Made by a program: the position numbers and the translations under genes. A stretch of 64,000 bases of DNA from Pseudomonas sp. KUIN-1. Its GTDB lineage: Bacteria > Pseudomonadota > Gammaproteobacteria > Pseudomonadales > Pseudomonadaceae. A model generated the notes under the pieces. That model was not told the origin of the DNA. It saw nothing but the letters and a program-made list of their open reading frames with translations, and searched no databases. The stretch covers positions 3,596,001-3,660,000 of the forward strand of contig NZ_AP020337.1 of the NCBI RefSeq assembly GCF_009176725.1, written 5' to 3'. Shown here piece after piece: positions 26,638-36,208 of the stretch (within the stretch, counting starts at the first letter, position 1; every line of letters starts with the position of its first letter).

Positions 26638-27725
26638 GCACCTCGTACGCAGAAACACGAACCAGATCCCGCTGCTGGCTGATCTGCATTCTGATCGTGG
26701 CTCTGCCGGGCTGCCGCGACAAACCGCTTCGCGAGGTTGTCGAACGCCCGGTACTGTTCACCGAAATAGTCGATCAGCGCAGCGCCTCTCATGGCCGCTT
26801 CGCCGGCGTCATTCAGCCGCAGTATGAAGTGGCATTGGGGTTTCGCGTCGCAGGGCGACTGGCAAGCCGGCATGCGGAGATCGGTGATCGGGTGCGCAAG
26901 GGCGATCTGCTCGCCACCCTGGAACCCGGCGACCAGCAACACCGTTTGCGTGCCCGCCAGGCGGAACTCGGCAAAGCGCAGTCCGCCTGGCAACAGGCAC
27001 GCGATGAATTGACGCGCTACCAGCAACTCTATGAGCGCGGTATCGGCTCGCGAGCGCGAATGGATCAGCTGGACAACGACCTGCGCACTCAGGACGCGCT
27101 GCGCAATCAGGCCCGCGTCGCGCTGCAGCAAGCCGGTGATCATGTGTCCTACACCCGCTTGTCAGCCGAGTTCGATGGCCTGATCACAGGATGGCAAGCC
27201 GAAGTCGGCCAGGTCATGGCGACCGGTCAGGCAGTGGTCAGTCTTGCGCGCCCGGACAGCCGTGAAGCGGTCGTCGACTTGCCACTCGGTTCGCTGGATG
27301 AACGTCACCGCATCAGAGTGATTTCGCAACTCAACGAACAGCTTTCAGTGGCCGCGAACGTCCGCCAGCTTGCGCCGCAAATCAATGCCGAGACCCGCAC
27401 TCAGCGCGTCCGCCTGGCCTTGCAGAACCCTGCGGACAGCTTTCGCCTGGGCTCGACCGTCACGGTAGAGATCAGCGGCGACGCGCCGGCGTTTCACGAG
27501 CTGCCCGGCAGCGCAGTGCTGCAGCGTGACGGCACCTCTCAGGTATGGGTGATCGACCCAACGACATCGACACTGGTCCCGCGCGCGGTGCAGGTACTGG
27601 CGCGATCGGGCTCGACGGTAAGGGTCAGCGGCGCGCTGCACGAGGGCGAAAAAGTAGTGACTGCCGGCGTCAACGGCATGCAGTCCGGACAGAAGATCCG
27701 CCTGCAGCGAGAGGTCAGTTTGTGA
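26634..27725 (+). CDS. RND efflux periplasmic adaptor 2 (TriB-like lipoprotein)
   Basis: 363 residues. The signal ICILIVALPGC ends in a lipobox cysteine. HlyD-type elements are RHAEIGDRVRKGDLLATLEPG, an alpha-hairpin (ELGKAQSAWQQARDELTRY) and the C-terminal GALHEGEKVVTAGVNGM. It overlaps the first adaptor by ATGA at 26634 and the pump gene by GTGA at 27722. Two different adaptors with one RND pump is the arrangement of TriABC of P. aeruginosa, where both are required for function. Confidence 0.9.
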   Translation: MSTSYAETRTRSRCWLICILIVALPGCRDKPLREVVERPVLFTEIVDQRSASHGRFAGVIQPQYEVALGFRVAGRLASRHAEIGDRVRKGDLLATLEPGDQQHRLRARQAELGKAQSAWQQARDELTRYQQLYERGIGSRARMDQLDNDLRTQDALRNQARVALQQAGDHVSYTRLSAEFDGLITGWQAEVGQVMATGQAVVSLARPDSREAVVDLPLGSLDERHRIRVISQLNEQLSVAANVRQLAPQINAETRTQRVRLALQNPADSFRLGSTVTVEISGDAPAFHELPGSAVLQRDGTSQVWVIDPTTSTLVPRAVQVLARSGSTVRVSGALHEGEKVVTAGVNGMQSGQKIRLQREVSL

Positions 27726-30700
27726 AGGAGCGCTTCAATCTGTCGGCCTGGGGGCTCAGGCATCGCACGCTGGTCTGGTACATGATGTTCGTTTCACTGC
27801 TGATGGGCAGCTGGTCATTCCTGAATCTGGGGCGTGAGGAAGACCCTTCATTCGCCATCAAGACCATGGTCATTCAGGCGCGCTGGCCGGGTGCGACGCT
27901 GCCCGACACCCTGCAGCAGGTGACTGACCGGCTGGAAAAGAAGCTCGAAGAAATCGACGCGCTGGATTACGTGAAAAGCTACACGCTGGCTGGCGAATCG
28001 ACGCTTTTTGTCTTCCTCAAAAGCGAAACCCGCAGCGCCGACATCCCTGCGGCCTGGTATCAGGTGCGCAAGAAGATCAGCGATGTGCGCGCCGAACTGC
28101 CCAGCGGCATTCAGGGCCCGGCGTTCAATGACGAGTTTGGCGATGTGTTCGGCAGCATCTATGCGTTCACCGCCGATGGCCTGTCTTTCCGCCAGTTGCG
28201 CGATTATGTCGAGCAAGTGCGCGCGGATATTCGCAGCGTGCCCAACCTGGGCAAGATCGAATTGCTAGGCGCCCAGCGCGAAGTCATTTATCTGAATTTC
28301 TCGATCCGCAAGCTCGCGGCGCTGGGCATCGATCAGCGCCAGGTGCTGCAAAGCCTGCAAGCGCAAAACTCGGTCACGCCGGCCGGCGTGATGGAGGCAG
28401 GTCCCGAACGCATTGCCGTGCGGGCCAGCGGACAGTTCAGTAATGAACAGGACCTTGAGGCGGTCAATCTGCGCTTCGGCGACCGGTTCTTTCGCCTCAG
28501 CGATCTGGCGACCATCGAGCGCCGTTATGCCGATCCGCCCTCCTCACTGTTCCGCTTCAACGGCCAGCCAGCCATCGGCCTTGCGGTGGCCATGAAGCAA
28601 GGTGGCAACATCCAGGCATTCGGCACCCAGTTGCAGCAGCGCATCGACGATCTGACCACCGAGCTGCCGCTGGGCATCGACGTGCACCTGGTCTCAAGCC
28701 AGGCCAATGTGGTCGAAAAAGCCATCGGCGGCTTCACCCACGCACTCTTTGAAGCGATCCTGATTGTGCTGGTCGTCAGCTTCATCAGCCTAGGCATTCG
28801 TGCCGGTCTGGTGGTGGCCTGTTCGATTCCGCTGGTGCTGGCGCTGGTCTTCGTGTTCATGGAGTACAGCGGCATCACCATGCAACGTATCTCGCTGGGC
28901 GCACTGATCATCGCTCTGGGGCTGTTGGTGGATGACGCGATGATCACCGTCGAGATGATGGTCACCCGCCTGGAAAGCGGCGATTCGTTACCGCAGGCCG
29001 CTACCTTCGCGTACACCTCGACCGCCTTCCCGATGCTGACCGGCACATTGGTGACCGTCGCCGGTTTCGTGCCCATCGGCCTGAACTCCAGTTCCGCAGG
29101 CGAATACGTGTTCACCATGTTCGCCGTCATTGCCGTGGCGTTGCTGCTGTCCTGGCTGGTGGCGGTACTGTTCGCGCCCCTGATTGGCGTGCACATCCTC
29201 AAGGCCTCGGCGCAACATGCCGCGCCGGGGCGCTGGATGCGTGGTTTCAGCCGCCTGCTGGTCAAGGCACTCGAGCACCGCGGGTGGGTGATCGGCATCA
29301 CGTTGCTGATGTTCATCGGGTCGCTGTTTGCAGGCAGGTTGCTGCAGAACCAGTTCTTCCCGGACTCCGACCGCCCGGAAATCCTCGTGGATATTTACAT
29401 GCCGCAAAATGGCTCCATCGAAGGTACGCGCCAGACCATGGACCGCTTTGAGGCAACGCTCAAAGAAGATGCCGATGTAGTGCGCTGGAGCTCTTACGTG
29501 GGCAAGGGCGCAGTGCGTTTCTATCTGCCGCTGGATCAGCAATTGAGCAACCCGTTCTACGGGCAACTGGTGATCGTCAGCCAGGGAGGCGAAGCGCGTG
29601 ACCGGCTGATCGAGCGCTTGCGTCAGCGCTTTCGTGACGATTACGTCGGTGTGGGTGGCTATGTTCAGCCGCTGAACATGGGGCCGCCGGTGGGCTGGCC
29701 GGTGCAATACCGGGTCAGCGGACCGGACATCGAGCAGGTGCGCAGCCAGGCCATGGCGCTGGCGGCGATTCTCGATGCCAACGCCAATATCGGCCAGGTC
29801 ATCTATGACTGGAACGAACCGGGCAAGGTGCTGAAGATCGACATCGCGCAGGACAAGGTGCGCCAGTTCGGTCTGTCCTCCGAGGACGTGGCGCAAATCC
29901 TCAACAGCCTGGTCAGCGGCACCACCATCACTCAGGTGCGTGACAGCACCTATCTGATCGACCTGGTCGGACGCGCAGACAGCGACGAACGCAGCTCGGT
30001 GCAGACCCTCGCCAATCTGCAGATCCCCACACCCGGCGGTGCGAGCGTGCCGCTGCTGGCGTTCGCCACGCTCAGTTACGAGCAGGAACAGCCACTGGTC
30101 TGGCGCCGCGACAGGCTGCCGACCATCACCCTGAAAGCCAACGTGCTCGGCACCTTGCAGCCGGCAGCGCTGGTCAGGCAATTGAAGCCCGACGTCGATG
30201 CCTTCAGCGCCCGCCTGCCGTTGCGCTACTCGGTCGCCACCGGCGGCGCCGTCGAGGCCAGCGCGCGCTCACAGGGTCCGATCCTGAAGGTTGTGCCGTT
30301 GATGCTGCTGTTGGTGATCAGCTTTTTGATGATCCAGTTGCACAGCGTGAAAAAACTGCTGCTGGTGGTCAGCGTGGTGCCGCTGGGCCTGATCGGCGTG
30401 GTCGCAGCCTTGTTGATTTCCGGCTATCCGCTGGGGTTCGTGGCGATTCTGGGCGTGCTGGCGCTGATCGGTATCATCATCCGCAACTCGGTGATTCTGG
30501 TCACGCAGATCGATGAATTCATTGCCGCCGGGGAAAGCGCCTGGACATCGGTGGTCAAGGCCACCGAACATCGCTGCCGACCGATTATGCTCACCGCAGC
30601 GGCCGCGAGCCTGGGCATGATCCCGATTGCCCGCGAGGTGTTCTGGGGGCCGATGGCCATTGCGATGATCGGCGGCATCGCCATCGCCACCCTACTGACC

Positions 30701-30760
30701 CTGTTTTTCCTCCCGGCGCTGTATATGGTCAGCTATCGGATCAAGCCACCTGCTGTTTAG
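27722..30760 (+). CDS. RND efflux inner-membrane pump (TriC-like)
   Basis: 1012 residues, typical of AcrB-type proton-driven pumps. A first TM (LVWYMMFVSLLMGSWSFLNL) is followed by a large periplasmic loop, TMs 2-6, a second loop and TMs 7-12. The proton-relay acidic pair is present in TM4 (LGLLVDDAMITVEMM). I chose the GTG at 27722, which overlaps the stop of the adaptor gene, over longer in-frame readings. No outer-membrane factor is encoded in the operon, so it must use one from elsewhere, as TriABC uses OpmH. Substrates are not predictable. Confidence 0.92.
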   Translation: MKERFNLSAWGLRHRTLVWYMMFVSLLMGSWSFLNLGREEDPSFAIKTMVIQARWPGATLPDTLQQVTDRLEKKLEEIDALDYVKSYTLAGESTLFVFLKSETRSADIPAAWYQVRKKISDVRAELPSGIQGPAFNDEFGDVFGSIYAFTADGLSFRQLRDYVEQVRADIRSVPNLGKIELLGAQREVIYLNFSIRKLAALGIDQRQVLQSLQAQNSVTPAGVMEAGPERIAVRASGQFSNEQDLEAVNLRFGDRFFRLSDLATIERRYADPPSSLFRFNGQPAIGLAVAMKQGGNIQAFGTQLQQRIDDLTTELPLGIDVHLVSSQANVVEKAIGGFTHALFEAILIVLVVSFISLGIRAGLVVACSIPLVLALVFVFMEYSGITMQRISLGALIIALGLLVDDAMITVEMMVTRLESGDSLPQAATFAYTSTAFPMLTGTLVTVAGFVPIGLNSSSAGEYVFTMFAVIAVALLLSWLVAVLFAPLIGVHILKASAQHAAPGRWMRGFSRLLVKALEHRGWVIGITLLMFIGSLFAGRLLQNQFFPDSDRPEILVDIYMPQNGSIEGTRQTMDRFEATLKEDADVVRWSSYVGKGAVRFYLPLDQQLSNPFYGQLVIVSQGGEARDRLIERLRQRFRDDYVGVGGYVQPLNMGPPVGWPVQYRVSGPDIEQVRSQAMALAAILDANANIGQVIYDWNEPGKVLKIDIAQDKVRQFGLSSEDVAQILNSLVSGTTITQVRDSTYLIDLVGRADSDERSSVQTLANLQIPTPGGASVPLLAFATLSYEQEQPLVWRRDRLPTITLKANVLGTLQPAALVRQLKPDVDAFSARLPLRYSVATGGAVEASARSQGPILKVVPLMLLLVISFLMIQLHSVKKLLLVVSVVPLGLIGVVAALLISGYPLGFVAILGVLALIGIIIRNSVILVTQIDEFIAAGESAWTSVVKATEHRCRPIMLTAAAASLGMIPIAREVFWGPMAIAMIGGIAIATLLTLFFLPALYMVSYRIKPPAV

Positions 30761-30764
30761 CCGC

Positions 30765-31610
30765 TCAGATTTCCACCGGCAGGAAATCGAACAGTGCCTG
30801 CGGAGCCTCGACCAACATAATGCGCTTGAGCGGGTCCGGGCAGTCGAGCGCGCGGAACTGCTCGACCACATCGGTGTAGCTGACCACGTGCTCATGCTGG
30901 GTGTGTGGCCAGTCGCTGCCCCATACCAGCCGGCGCGGACCAAAGCTTTGCAGCAGCAACGGCAATGCCGCGCGAGCGAACGCCGCGTTCTGCTCGACAC
31001 TGCCGCCCAGACGGTAGATTGCCGAAACCTTCATCCACAACTGCCCGCTCAGGCCCAACTCCAGCAAGGCCTGGAAGGCCGGATCAGCAACACCAGGACG
31101 CGCATCGGGCCGCCCGAAATGGTCAATCACCAGCTTGCAACCGAACGGCAGCAACTGCCGGATCAGCCCTGGCAGGTCAGCGACCTCGCGGTGCAGTTCG
31201 ACATGCCAGCCGAGCGTCCAGATGTGTTTGAACAGCGTTTTCCATTCCGACGCGGAGAAGTCCGGCAGCGGCTTGCCGATCAGGTTCAAGCGGATGCCGA
31301 CGATGCCCAGCCCGGCCATACGCTGCAACACGCCGCGACTGATGTCCGTGTCGACCACGGCCACGCCGCGCAAGCGGTCCGGAGCCTGCGCCAGGGCGTC
31401 GAGCAGAAACCGGTTGTCAGTGCCCAGAAAACTGGGCTGGACCAACACGCCGTGGCTCAAGCCATGTTCGCTCAGATTGGCCAGATAGGCGTGCACCGTC
31501 GCGTCGTAGTCCGGACTGTAACGTCGTCCTGACGCCAGACTCAAATCCTTGCTGAAGACATGTGCGTGGGCATCGATGCCCAGCATTGGTGTGGTACAGG
31601 AATCAATCAT
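30765..31610 (-). CDS. Amidohydrolase-2 family metal-dependent hydrolase
   Basis: 281 residues, a TIM barrel of the amidohydrolase superfamily. Metal-site features are GIDAHAHVF near the start, VELHREV and VIDHFGRPD in the middle, and VWGSDWPHTQHE, whose Asp is catalytic in relatives such as 2-pyrone-4,6-dicarboxylate lactonase. It may open a lactone or decarboxylate an aromatic-derived acid; the substrate is unknown. It is the last gene of a minus-strand cassette after an MFS permease and a UTRA-type regulator. An in-frame ATG 24 bases downstream of the chosen start is possible. Confidence 0.87.
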   Translation of the reverse strand: MIDSCTTPMLGIDAHAHVFSKDLSLASGRRYSPDYDATVHAYLANLSEHGLSHGVLVQPSFLGTDNRFLLDALAQAPDRLRGVAVVDTDISRGVLQRMAGLGIVGIRLNLIGKPLPDFSASEWKTLFKHIWTLGWHVELHREVADLPGLIRQLLPFGCKLVIDHFGRPDARPGVADPAFQALLELGLSGQLWMKVSAIYRLGGSVEQNAAFARAALPLLLQSFGPRRLVWGSDWPHTQHEHVVSYTDVVEQFRALDCPDPLKRIMLVEAPQALFDFLPVEI

Positions 31611-31665
31611 GGGTCCGTCTACAAGAAGTCAACGCGGCGCCGCAACGCCGCGGATGAGAGGATTT

Positions 31666-32952
31666 TCAAGCCTGCTGCGCTGCGCCCTTGTCCAGTGGTT
31701 CGGCAACCGGCGGCGTGGCCTCGAGGTTGCGCCCACGGGTTTCCGGCAGACAGAACGCAGCAATCATCGCCACGCCATAGGCAATGCCGGCGTCGATTCC
31801 GATGGCGCTGCCGAGCGACATTGACTGGCTCATATGCCCCACCAGAAACGGGAACACTGCCGACAGCACACGCCCGAAGTTGTAGCAGAAGCCCACCCCG
31901 GCACCCCGCACCTCTGCCGGGTACAGCTCGTTGAAAAACGAGCCGAGGCTGGCCGGAATGCCTGCGGCAAAGAAGCCCAGCGGAAAGCCGAGAAACAGCA
32001 TCTGTGTGTTGCTCAACGGCAGCATCAAGTAGCACTGCACGGTGACCACGCAGCACAAGGCGAACAGCATGATGTTCTTGCGTCGACCAATACGGTCGAT
32101 CAACAGGCCGCTGCACACGCAACCGCACCAGAAGGCAACGATAATGACCGCCAGATAGCCGCCGGAACTGAGCACGGACAGGTTGCGCTCGGTTTTGAGG
32201 AAGGTCGGCAACCAGGTCATGACCGCGTGATAACCGCCGTGCGCACCGAGGCCCAGCAAGCCACCGAGCAAGGTAACGCGCAGCAGCTCGGGGCGAAAAA
32301 TCCCGGCCATCGATCTGAAGAAACTGCCCTTCGGCGCAGCGCTTTTCTGCATGCGCTGAAAACTGTCCGGCTCTTCGACGTTGCGTCGCACCCAGATGAT
32401 CATCAGGGCAGGCAACAGGCCGACAAAGAACATCACCCGCCAGGCGATATCCTCCGGCACAAATGAATAAATCAGGGTAAACAGCACCACCGCCAGCCCC
32501 CAACCCACGGCCCAGGCACTTTGCACAGTGGCCATGACTTTGCCGCGGTAGCGGGACTGGATCGTCTCGGCCATCAACACCGCGCCTGCCGCCCACTCGC
32601 CACCGATACCAAAGCCCTGCAGTGCCTTGACGATCAGCAATTGGTTGAAACCGGTCACGAACGCAGACAAAAAGGTAAACAAGGAAAACCACAGGATCAT
32701 CCACTGCAGCGTGCGCACCCGGCCGTAGCGGTCGGACAGCGTCCCGCCCACCCAACCACCCAACGCGGAGGTCACCAGCGTTACCGCACTGATCAGGCCG
32801 GCATCGCCCTTGGTCAGGGCAAAGGCAGCAATCAGGGCCGGAATGGCCAGACCGAACATCTGCACTTCCAGCGCGTCCAGCGACCAGCCGCCAAAACAGG
32901 CCCAGAAGGTCTTGCGCTCTTTGGAAGTGACATCGCGATACCAGCTGAACAT
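31666..32952 (-). CDS. MFS transporter (aromatic acid/sialate symporter-like)
   Basis: 428 residues from MFSWYRDVTSKERKTFWACF at 32952, preceded by AAGGA. It has twelve predicted TMs. The GWSLDALEVQMFGLAIPAL stretch in TM1 and GGTLSDRYGRVRTL in loop 2-3 are typical of the AAHS/sialate-porter branch. It is 56 bases upstream of the amidohydrolase gene and 50 bases downstream of the GntR regulator, so it probably imports the substrate of that hydrolase. Proton symport of a small carboxylate is the likely mode. Confidence 0.9.
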   Translation of the reverse strand: MFSWYRDVTSKERKTFWACFGGWSLDALEVQMFGLAIPALIAAFALTKGDAGLISAVTLVTSALGGWVGGTLSDRYGRVRTLQWMILWFSLFTFLSAFVTGFNQLLIVKALQGFGIGGEWAAGAVLMAETIQSRYRGKVMATVQSAWAVGWGLAVVLFTLIYSFVPEDIAWRVMFFVGLLPALMIIWVRRNVEEPDSFQRMQKSAAPKGSFFRSMAGIFRPELLRVTLLGGLLGLGAHGGYHAVMTWLPTFLKTERNLSVLSSGGYLAVIIVAFWCGCVCSGLLIDRIGRRKNIMLFALCCVVTVQCYLMLPLSNTQMLFLGFPLGFFAAGIPASLGSFFNELYPAEVRGAGVGFCYNFGRVLSAVFPFLVGHMSQSMSLGSAIGIDAGIAYGVAMIAAFCLPETRGRNLEATPPVAEPLDKGAAQQA

Positions 32953-33001
32953 GGCTTTTATCCTTATGGGCGTTGAACAGCTTGGGCAGGCTGCAGCGCT
33001 G

Positions 33002-33745
33002 TCAGCGAATTTCCACGCTGTAGCGGAAATGACTGGCGTGCCCTCGCGAACGACGCCATTCCAGAGGTTCACCCGCGTAATTGAGCGCCAGGCGTTCGAT
33101 GACCACCACCGCACTGCCGACCGGAATCTGCAGCAGCCGGCCGTACACGTCGTTGACCGTCTCGGCCGTCAGGCTTTCTTGCGCACAGGCGACCACCTGA
33201 CCGCAGGCTTCTTCGTAGATCGGATAAAGCAATGGCCCCTGCGTATCGAGGTCAAGCTCCAGCAATGCCTGAAACCGCGCACGTGGCAGCCAGATCTCTT
33301 CGGCCAGCACCGGCTGGCCATCCATCAACCGCAAGCGGACCATACGAATCACCGGGGCACCGGCGGCCATCCCCAGCGCCTGAGCGACCGACGAAGGCGC
33401 GTCCACAGGCTCGACGGACAAAATCCGGCTTTCCGGCACCCGGCGTTCACCCGCTTCGGTTTGAAAACGGAAAAAACGAAACAGCGAAGACTGAAACTGC
33501 GCACGACGAATGAACGTGCCACGCCCCTGCTGACGCTCCAGAATGTTGTCACTGACCAGCAGATCAATGGCCTTGCGCACCGTGCCGGTGGACAGGCAAT
33601 ACTCGGCAGACAAAGCCGCTTCGGTAGGAATCGCCTCACCCGGACGCCAGCGATTGTTGGCGATCTGTTGCGCCAGGCTGTCGCGCAGGCGCTGATAAAG
33701 CGGTAGACGTTCGTCGCTGGAAAGCTTGTTCATTATTTTATTCAT
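33002..33745 (-). CDS. GntR regulator of the HutC/UTRA subfamily
   Basis: 247 residues. The winged helix has the GntR signature (IPTEAALSAEYCLSTGTVRKAIDLL, RQQGRGTFIRR). The C-terminal UTRA ligand-binding domain shows EEIWLPRARFQAL and a late VVVIERLALNYAGEPLEWRRS. It heads the minus-strand cassette with the MFS permease and the amidohydrolase and is probably their repressor. The second possible start is 12 bases further in. The sequence before the start contains TCATCTATATGA, a weak dyad that could be its operator. Confidence 0.9.
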   Translation of the reverse strand: MNKIMNKLSSDERLPLYQRLRDSLAQQIANNRWRPGEAIPTEAALSAEYCLSTGTVRKAIDLLVSDNILERQQGRGTFIRRAQFQSSLFRFFRFQTEAGERRVPESRILSVEPVDAPSSVAQALGMAAGAPVIRMVRLRLMDGQPVLAEEIWLPRARFQALLELDLDTQGPLLYPIYEEACGQVVACAQESLTAETVNDVYGRLLQIPVGSAVVVIERLALNYAGEPLEWRRSRGHASHFRYSVEIR

Positions 33746-33994
33746 CCAGTCATCTATATGAATTTCTGAAAAGAGTATTCATCCGTGGCAAGCGAAGGTC
33801 AATAGTTCGCGAGCGTGCGTGACTATACCGACACATCGCTGCGCTTCGCTGATCATCATTCCCGGAAATATCCTGTATCAACTCGCCGCACCTACTTAAT
33901 GGCCGACAAAACCGTTAGCCTGCGCTGCATCGATCAAAAACCGTCTGACAGACACGCTTTCACGTCTGGCAGTCCCTGCTCAAGCGAGACTTTC

Positions 33995-35191
33995 ATGCCC
34001 CACTCGTCCCAATCCCCGCACAACGCTATGACCATGACCCCGGCCATGGTCATGCTGTTCGCCTTCTGCTGCGGCGCGATTGTCGCCAACATCTACTACG
34101 CACAGCCGATCATCGAGCTGATTGCGCCGGACATCGGGCTGTCGAGCACGGCGGCCAGTCTGATTGTCTCGTTGACGCAGATAGGTTACGCCCTGGGTTT
34201 GTTCTTTCTGGTGCCGCTGGGTGACTTGCTGGAGAACCGCAGGCTGATGCTGGTGACGACTGTCGTCGCGATTCTCAGCCTGCTGGGTGCCGCCTTCGCC
34301 GAGCAGCCGAATGTGTTTTTACTGGTCTCGCTGCTGGTGGGCTTCAGTTCAGTATCGGTGCAGATGCTCATTCCGTTGGCGGCGCATCTGGCTCCGGAGG
34401 AGTCGCGTGGGCGGGTCGTAGGCGGGATCATGGGCGGACTGCTGCTGGGGATTCTGCTGGCGCGGCCGATTGCCAGTCTGGTGGCCGACCATTTCGGCTG
34501 GCGGGCGGTGTTTGGATCGGCGGCCGTGGTGATGATCGGCATCAGCGTGGTACTGGCGACCACCATGCCAAAACGCCTCCCGGATCATCGCGCGTCCTAC
34601 GGCCAGTTGCTGTTCTCGCTGTGGACTCTCCTTCGTACCCAGCCGGTGCTGCGTCAGCGTGCCTTTTATCAGGCGTGCATGTTCGCAACCTTCAGCCTGT
34701 TCTGGACCGCCGTCCCGCTGGAGCTGTCACGCAATCATGGGCTGTCGCAAACCCAGATCGCGATCTTCGCCCTGATCGGCGCGATCGGAGCCATTGCCGC
34801 GCCCATCAGCGGCCGACTGGCAGACGCTGGCTACACCCGCATCGCCTCATTGGGCGCGCTGCTGTTCGGCGCGCTGAGCTTTCTTCCCGGCCTGGTTCAT
34901 CCAGCGTACAGCGTGATTGGCCTGGCCATAACGGGCGTAGTGCTGGATTTCTGCGTGCAGACCAGCATGGTCCTGGGCCAGCGCACGGTCTACGCGCTGG
35001 ATGCCGCCAGCCGCAGCCGCCTCAACGCGCTGTACATGACCAGTATTTTCATCGGCGGCGCGATTGGCTCGGCAGTCGCCAGCCCACTGTTTGATCACGG
35101 TGGCTGGACCTGGGTACTGATCGCCGGCACGGCACTGCCGCTGATTGCACTGCTCGCGCTGCTCAGGGATCGATCCAGGCAGAATGCGTAA
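33995..35191 (+). CDS. MFS transporter of the drug/sugar efflux type
   Basis: About 398 residues from the ATG at 33995, with twelve predicted TMs. LFFLVPLGDLLENRRLMLVTT is the conserved loop 2-3 motif and the overall look is of the YgaY/Bcr-like DHA group of exporters. The frame is open upstream to 33815, but the extra residues are not membrane-like. Ribosome binding is weak at 33995; an ATG at 34028 is an alternative. Substrate unknown. It is divergent from the UTRA regulator, which could in principle affect it too. Confidence 0.85.
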   Translation: MPHSSQSPHNAMTMTPAMVMLFAFCCGAIVANIYYAQPIIELIAPDIGLSSTAASLIVSLTQIGYALGLFFLVPLGDLLENRRLMLVTTVVAILSLLGAAFAEQPNVFLLVSLLVGFSSVSVQMLIPLAAHLAPEESRGRVVGGIMGGLLLGILLARPIASLVADHFGWRAVFGSAAVVMIGISVVLATTMPKRLPDHRASYGQLLFSLWTLLRTQPVLRQRAFYQACMFATFSLFWTAVPLELSRNHGLSQTQIAIFALIGAIGAIAAPISGRLADAGYTRIASLGALLFGALSFLPGLVHPAYSVIGLAITGVVLDFCVQTSMVLGQRTVYALDAASRSRLNALYMTSIFIGGAIGSAVASPLFDHGGWTWVLIAGTALPLIALLALLRDRSRQNA

Positions 35192-35230
35192 ACGCTGCAC
35201 TTTGTAACTGATTTACAGGATAATGCCGCG

Positions 35231-35250
35231 GCGATGGTATAGCCCATCGC
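35231..35250. terminator. Hairpin after the MFS gene
   Basis: Stem GCGATGG and CCATCGC separated by TATAGC. No T run follows, so it is at best a weak or Rho-assisted terminator. Confidence 0.3.
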
Positions 35251-35418
35251 CCTTCTGGCTCTCTCTCGCAACTCAAGGCTCGCGTATCCGGCACCTCTGG
35301 ATCTGCGCGATTGAACACGGATTGTACACACGCCTCATCCCAAGGCTCCGAATCCGTCGATACTGCTTTTCAAGCGCATCGGCACGCACTTGCGCAACCC
35401 GAACAAGGCATAACAGCA

Positions 35419-36165
35419 ATGGACGCAGCACCACGAACAAGCAAGATTTCCGCGATTTTCGCCAAGATATCGCTCGGCATCAGCGGTATGATCGGGGCTA
35501 TCTGGAGCATCTTCACCTACCTTTTCCCGGACCCGGCCGTTCTTGGCCTCAGTATTGACTTCATAAACTGGAAGACACTGGTCGTTATCGTCGGCACCGG
35601 CATGGTGATAAGCGGGCTGTACATCGCAATCATGGCCAGAAAGCTTCCATCGCCGCTCAAGCTCGGCGTCTGGCTGGCACTGTCACTATTTCTCTGCGCG
35701 GTGTTTTTCAAACTGGGCGGCGAATACGCTAAACCTTCGGTCGATTTCGCCCGCGCTCAGACACTGTTCACCGAGAACGAAAGCGCCAACCTGTTCGGCA
35801 AGCGCTCCGAGACCGTCGACAACGTAAGTATGGAGTTGCTGGGTTGTGACCAGAACGGCCAGTCGCCTACCTGCATGCTGGAGCTGATCAATAAAAGTGC
35901 CGATCGCGACTTCAGGTTTCTCAACCCGATCAGCCTGTTCGAAGAAACCGGCGGTGCGCTGGGGCTTTCGCAACTGCGTGTCGGCGATGCAAAGTTCGAT
36001 CGCTGGGACAGCTTCCAGTTGATCCGCAACGTGCCTACCCGCGTGACACTGATCTTTGAAGCGACCAAGGGCCGTGTGAAGCAGTCACCTGCCTTGAAGC
36101 TGACCTTCCGCGATCGCGAGAACAAGGACAACGTGCTCAAGTTCAACGAGGTCAAGGTCAACTAG
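35419..36165 (+). CDS. Membrane protein of unknown function
   Basis: 248 residues from MDAAPRTSKISAIF at 35419. Three hydrophobic segments at about 12-35, 45-65 and 75-95 are followed by a soluble domain of about 150 residues (ETVDNVSMELLGCDQN, then VPTRVTLIFEATKGR) that looks beta-rich and is probably periplasmic. It has two closely spaced cysteines. I do not recognise a family. It stands alone, convergent with the esterase gene. Confidence 0.75.
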   Translation: MDAAPRTSKISAIFAKISLGISGMIGAIWSIFTYLFPDPAVLGLSIDFINWKTLVVIVGTGMVISGLYIAIMARKLPSPLKLGVWLALSLFLCAVFFKLGGEYAKPSVDFARAQTLFTENESANLFGKRSETVDNVSMELLGCDQNGQSPTCMLELINKSADRDFRFLNPISLFEETGGALGLSQLRVGDAKFDRWDSFQLIRNVPTRVTLIFEATKGRVKQSPALKLTFRDRENKDNVLKFNEVKVN

Positions 36166-36180
36166 TTGACCGAAGATTGA

Positions 36181-36202
36181 GCGTCGCCCCCTCGGACGAC
36201 GC
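36181..36202. terminator. Hairpin between convergent genes
   Basis: GCGTCG and CGACGC arms with a ten-base loop lie between the convergent stops at 36165 and 36209. There is no T run; a weak bidirectional terminator is possible. Confidence 0.3.
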
Positions 36203-36208
36203 ACGTAT

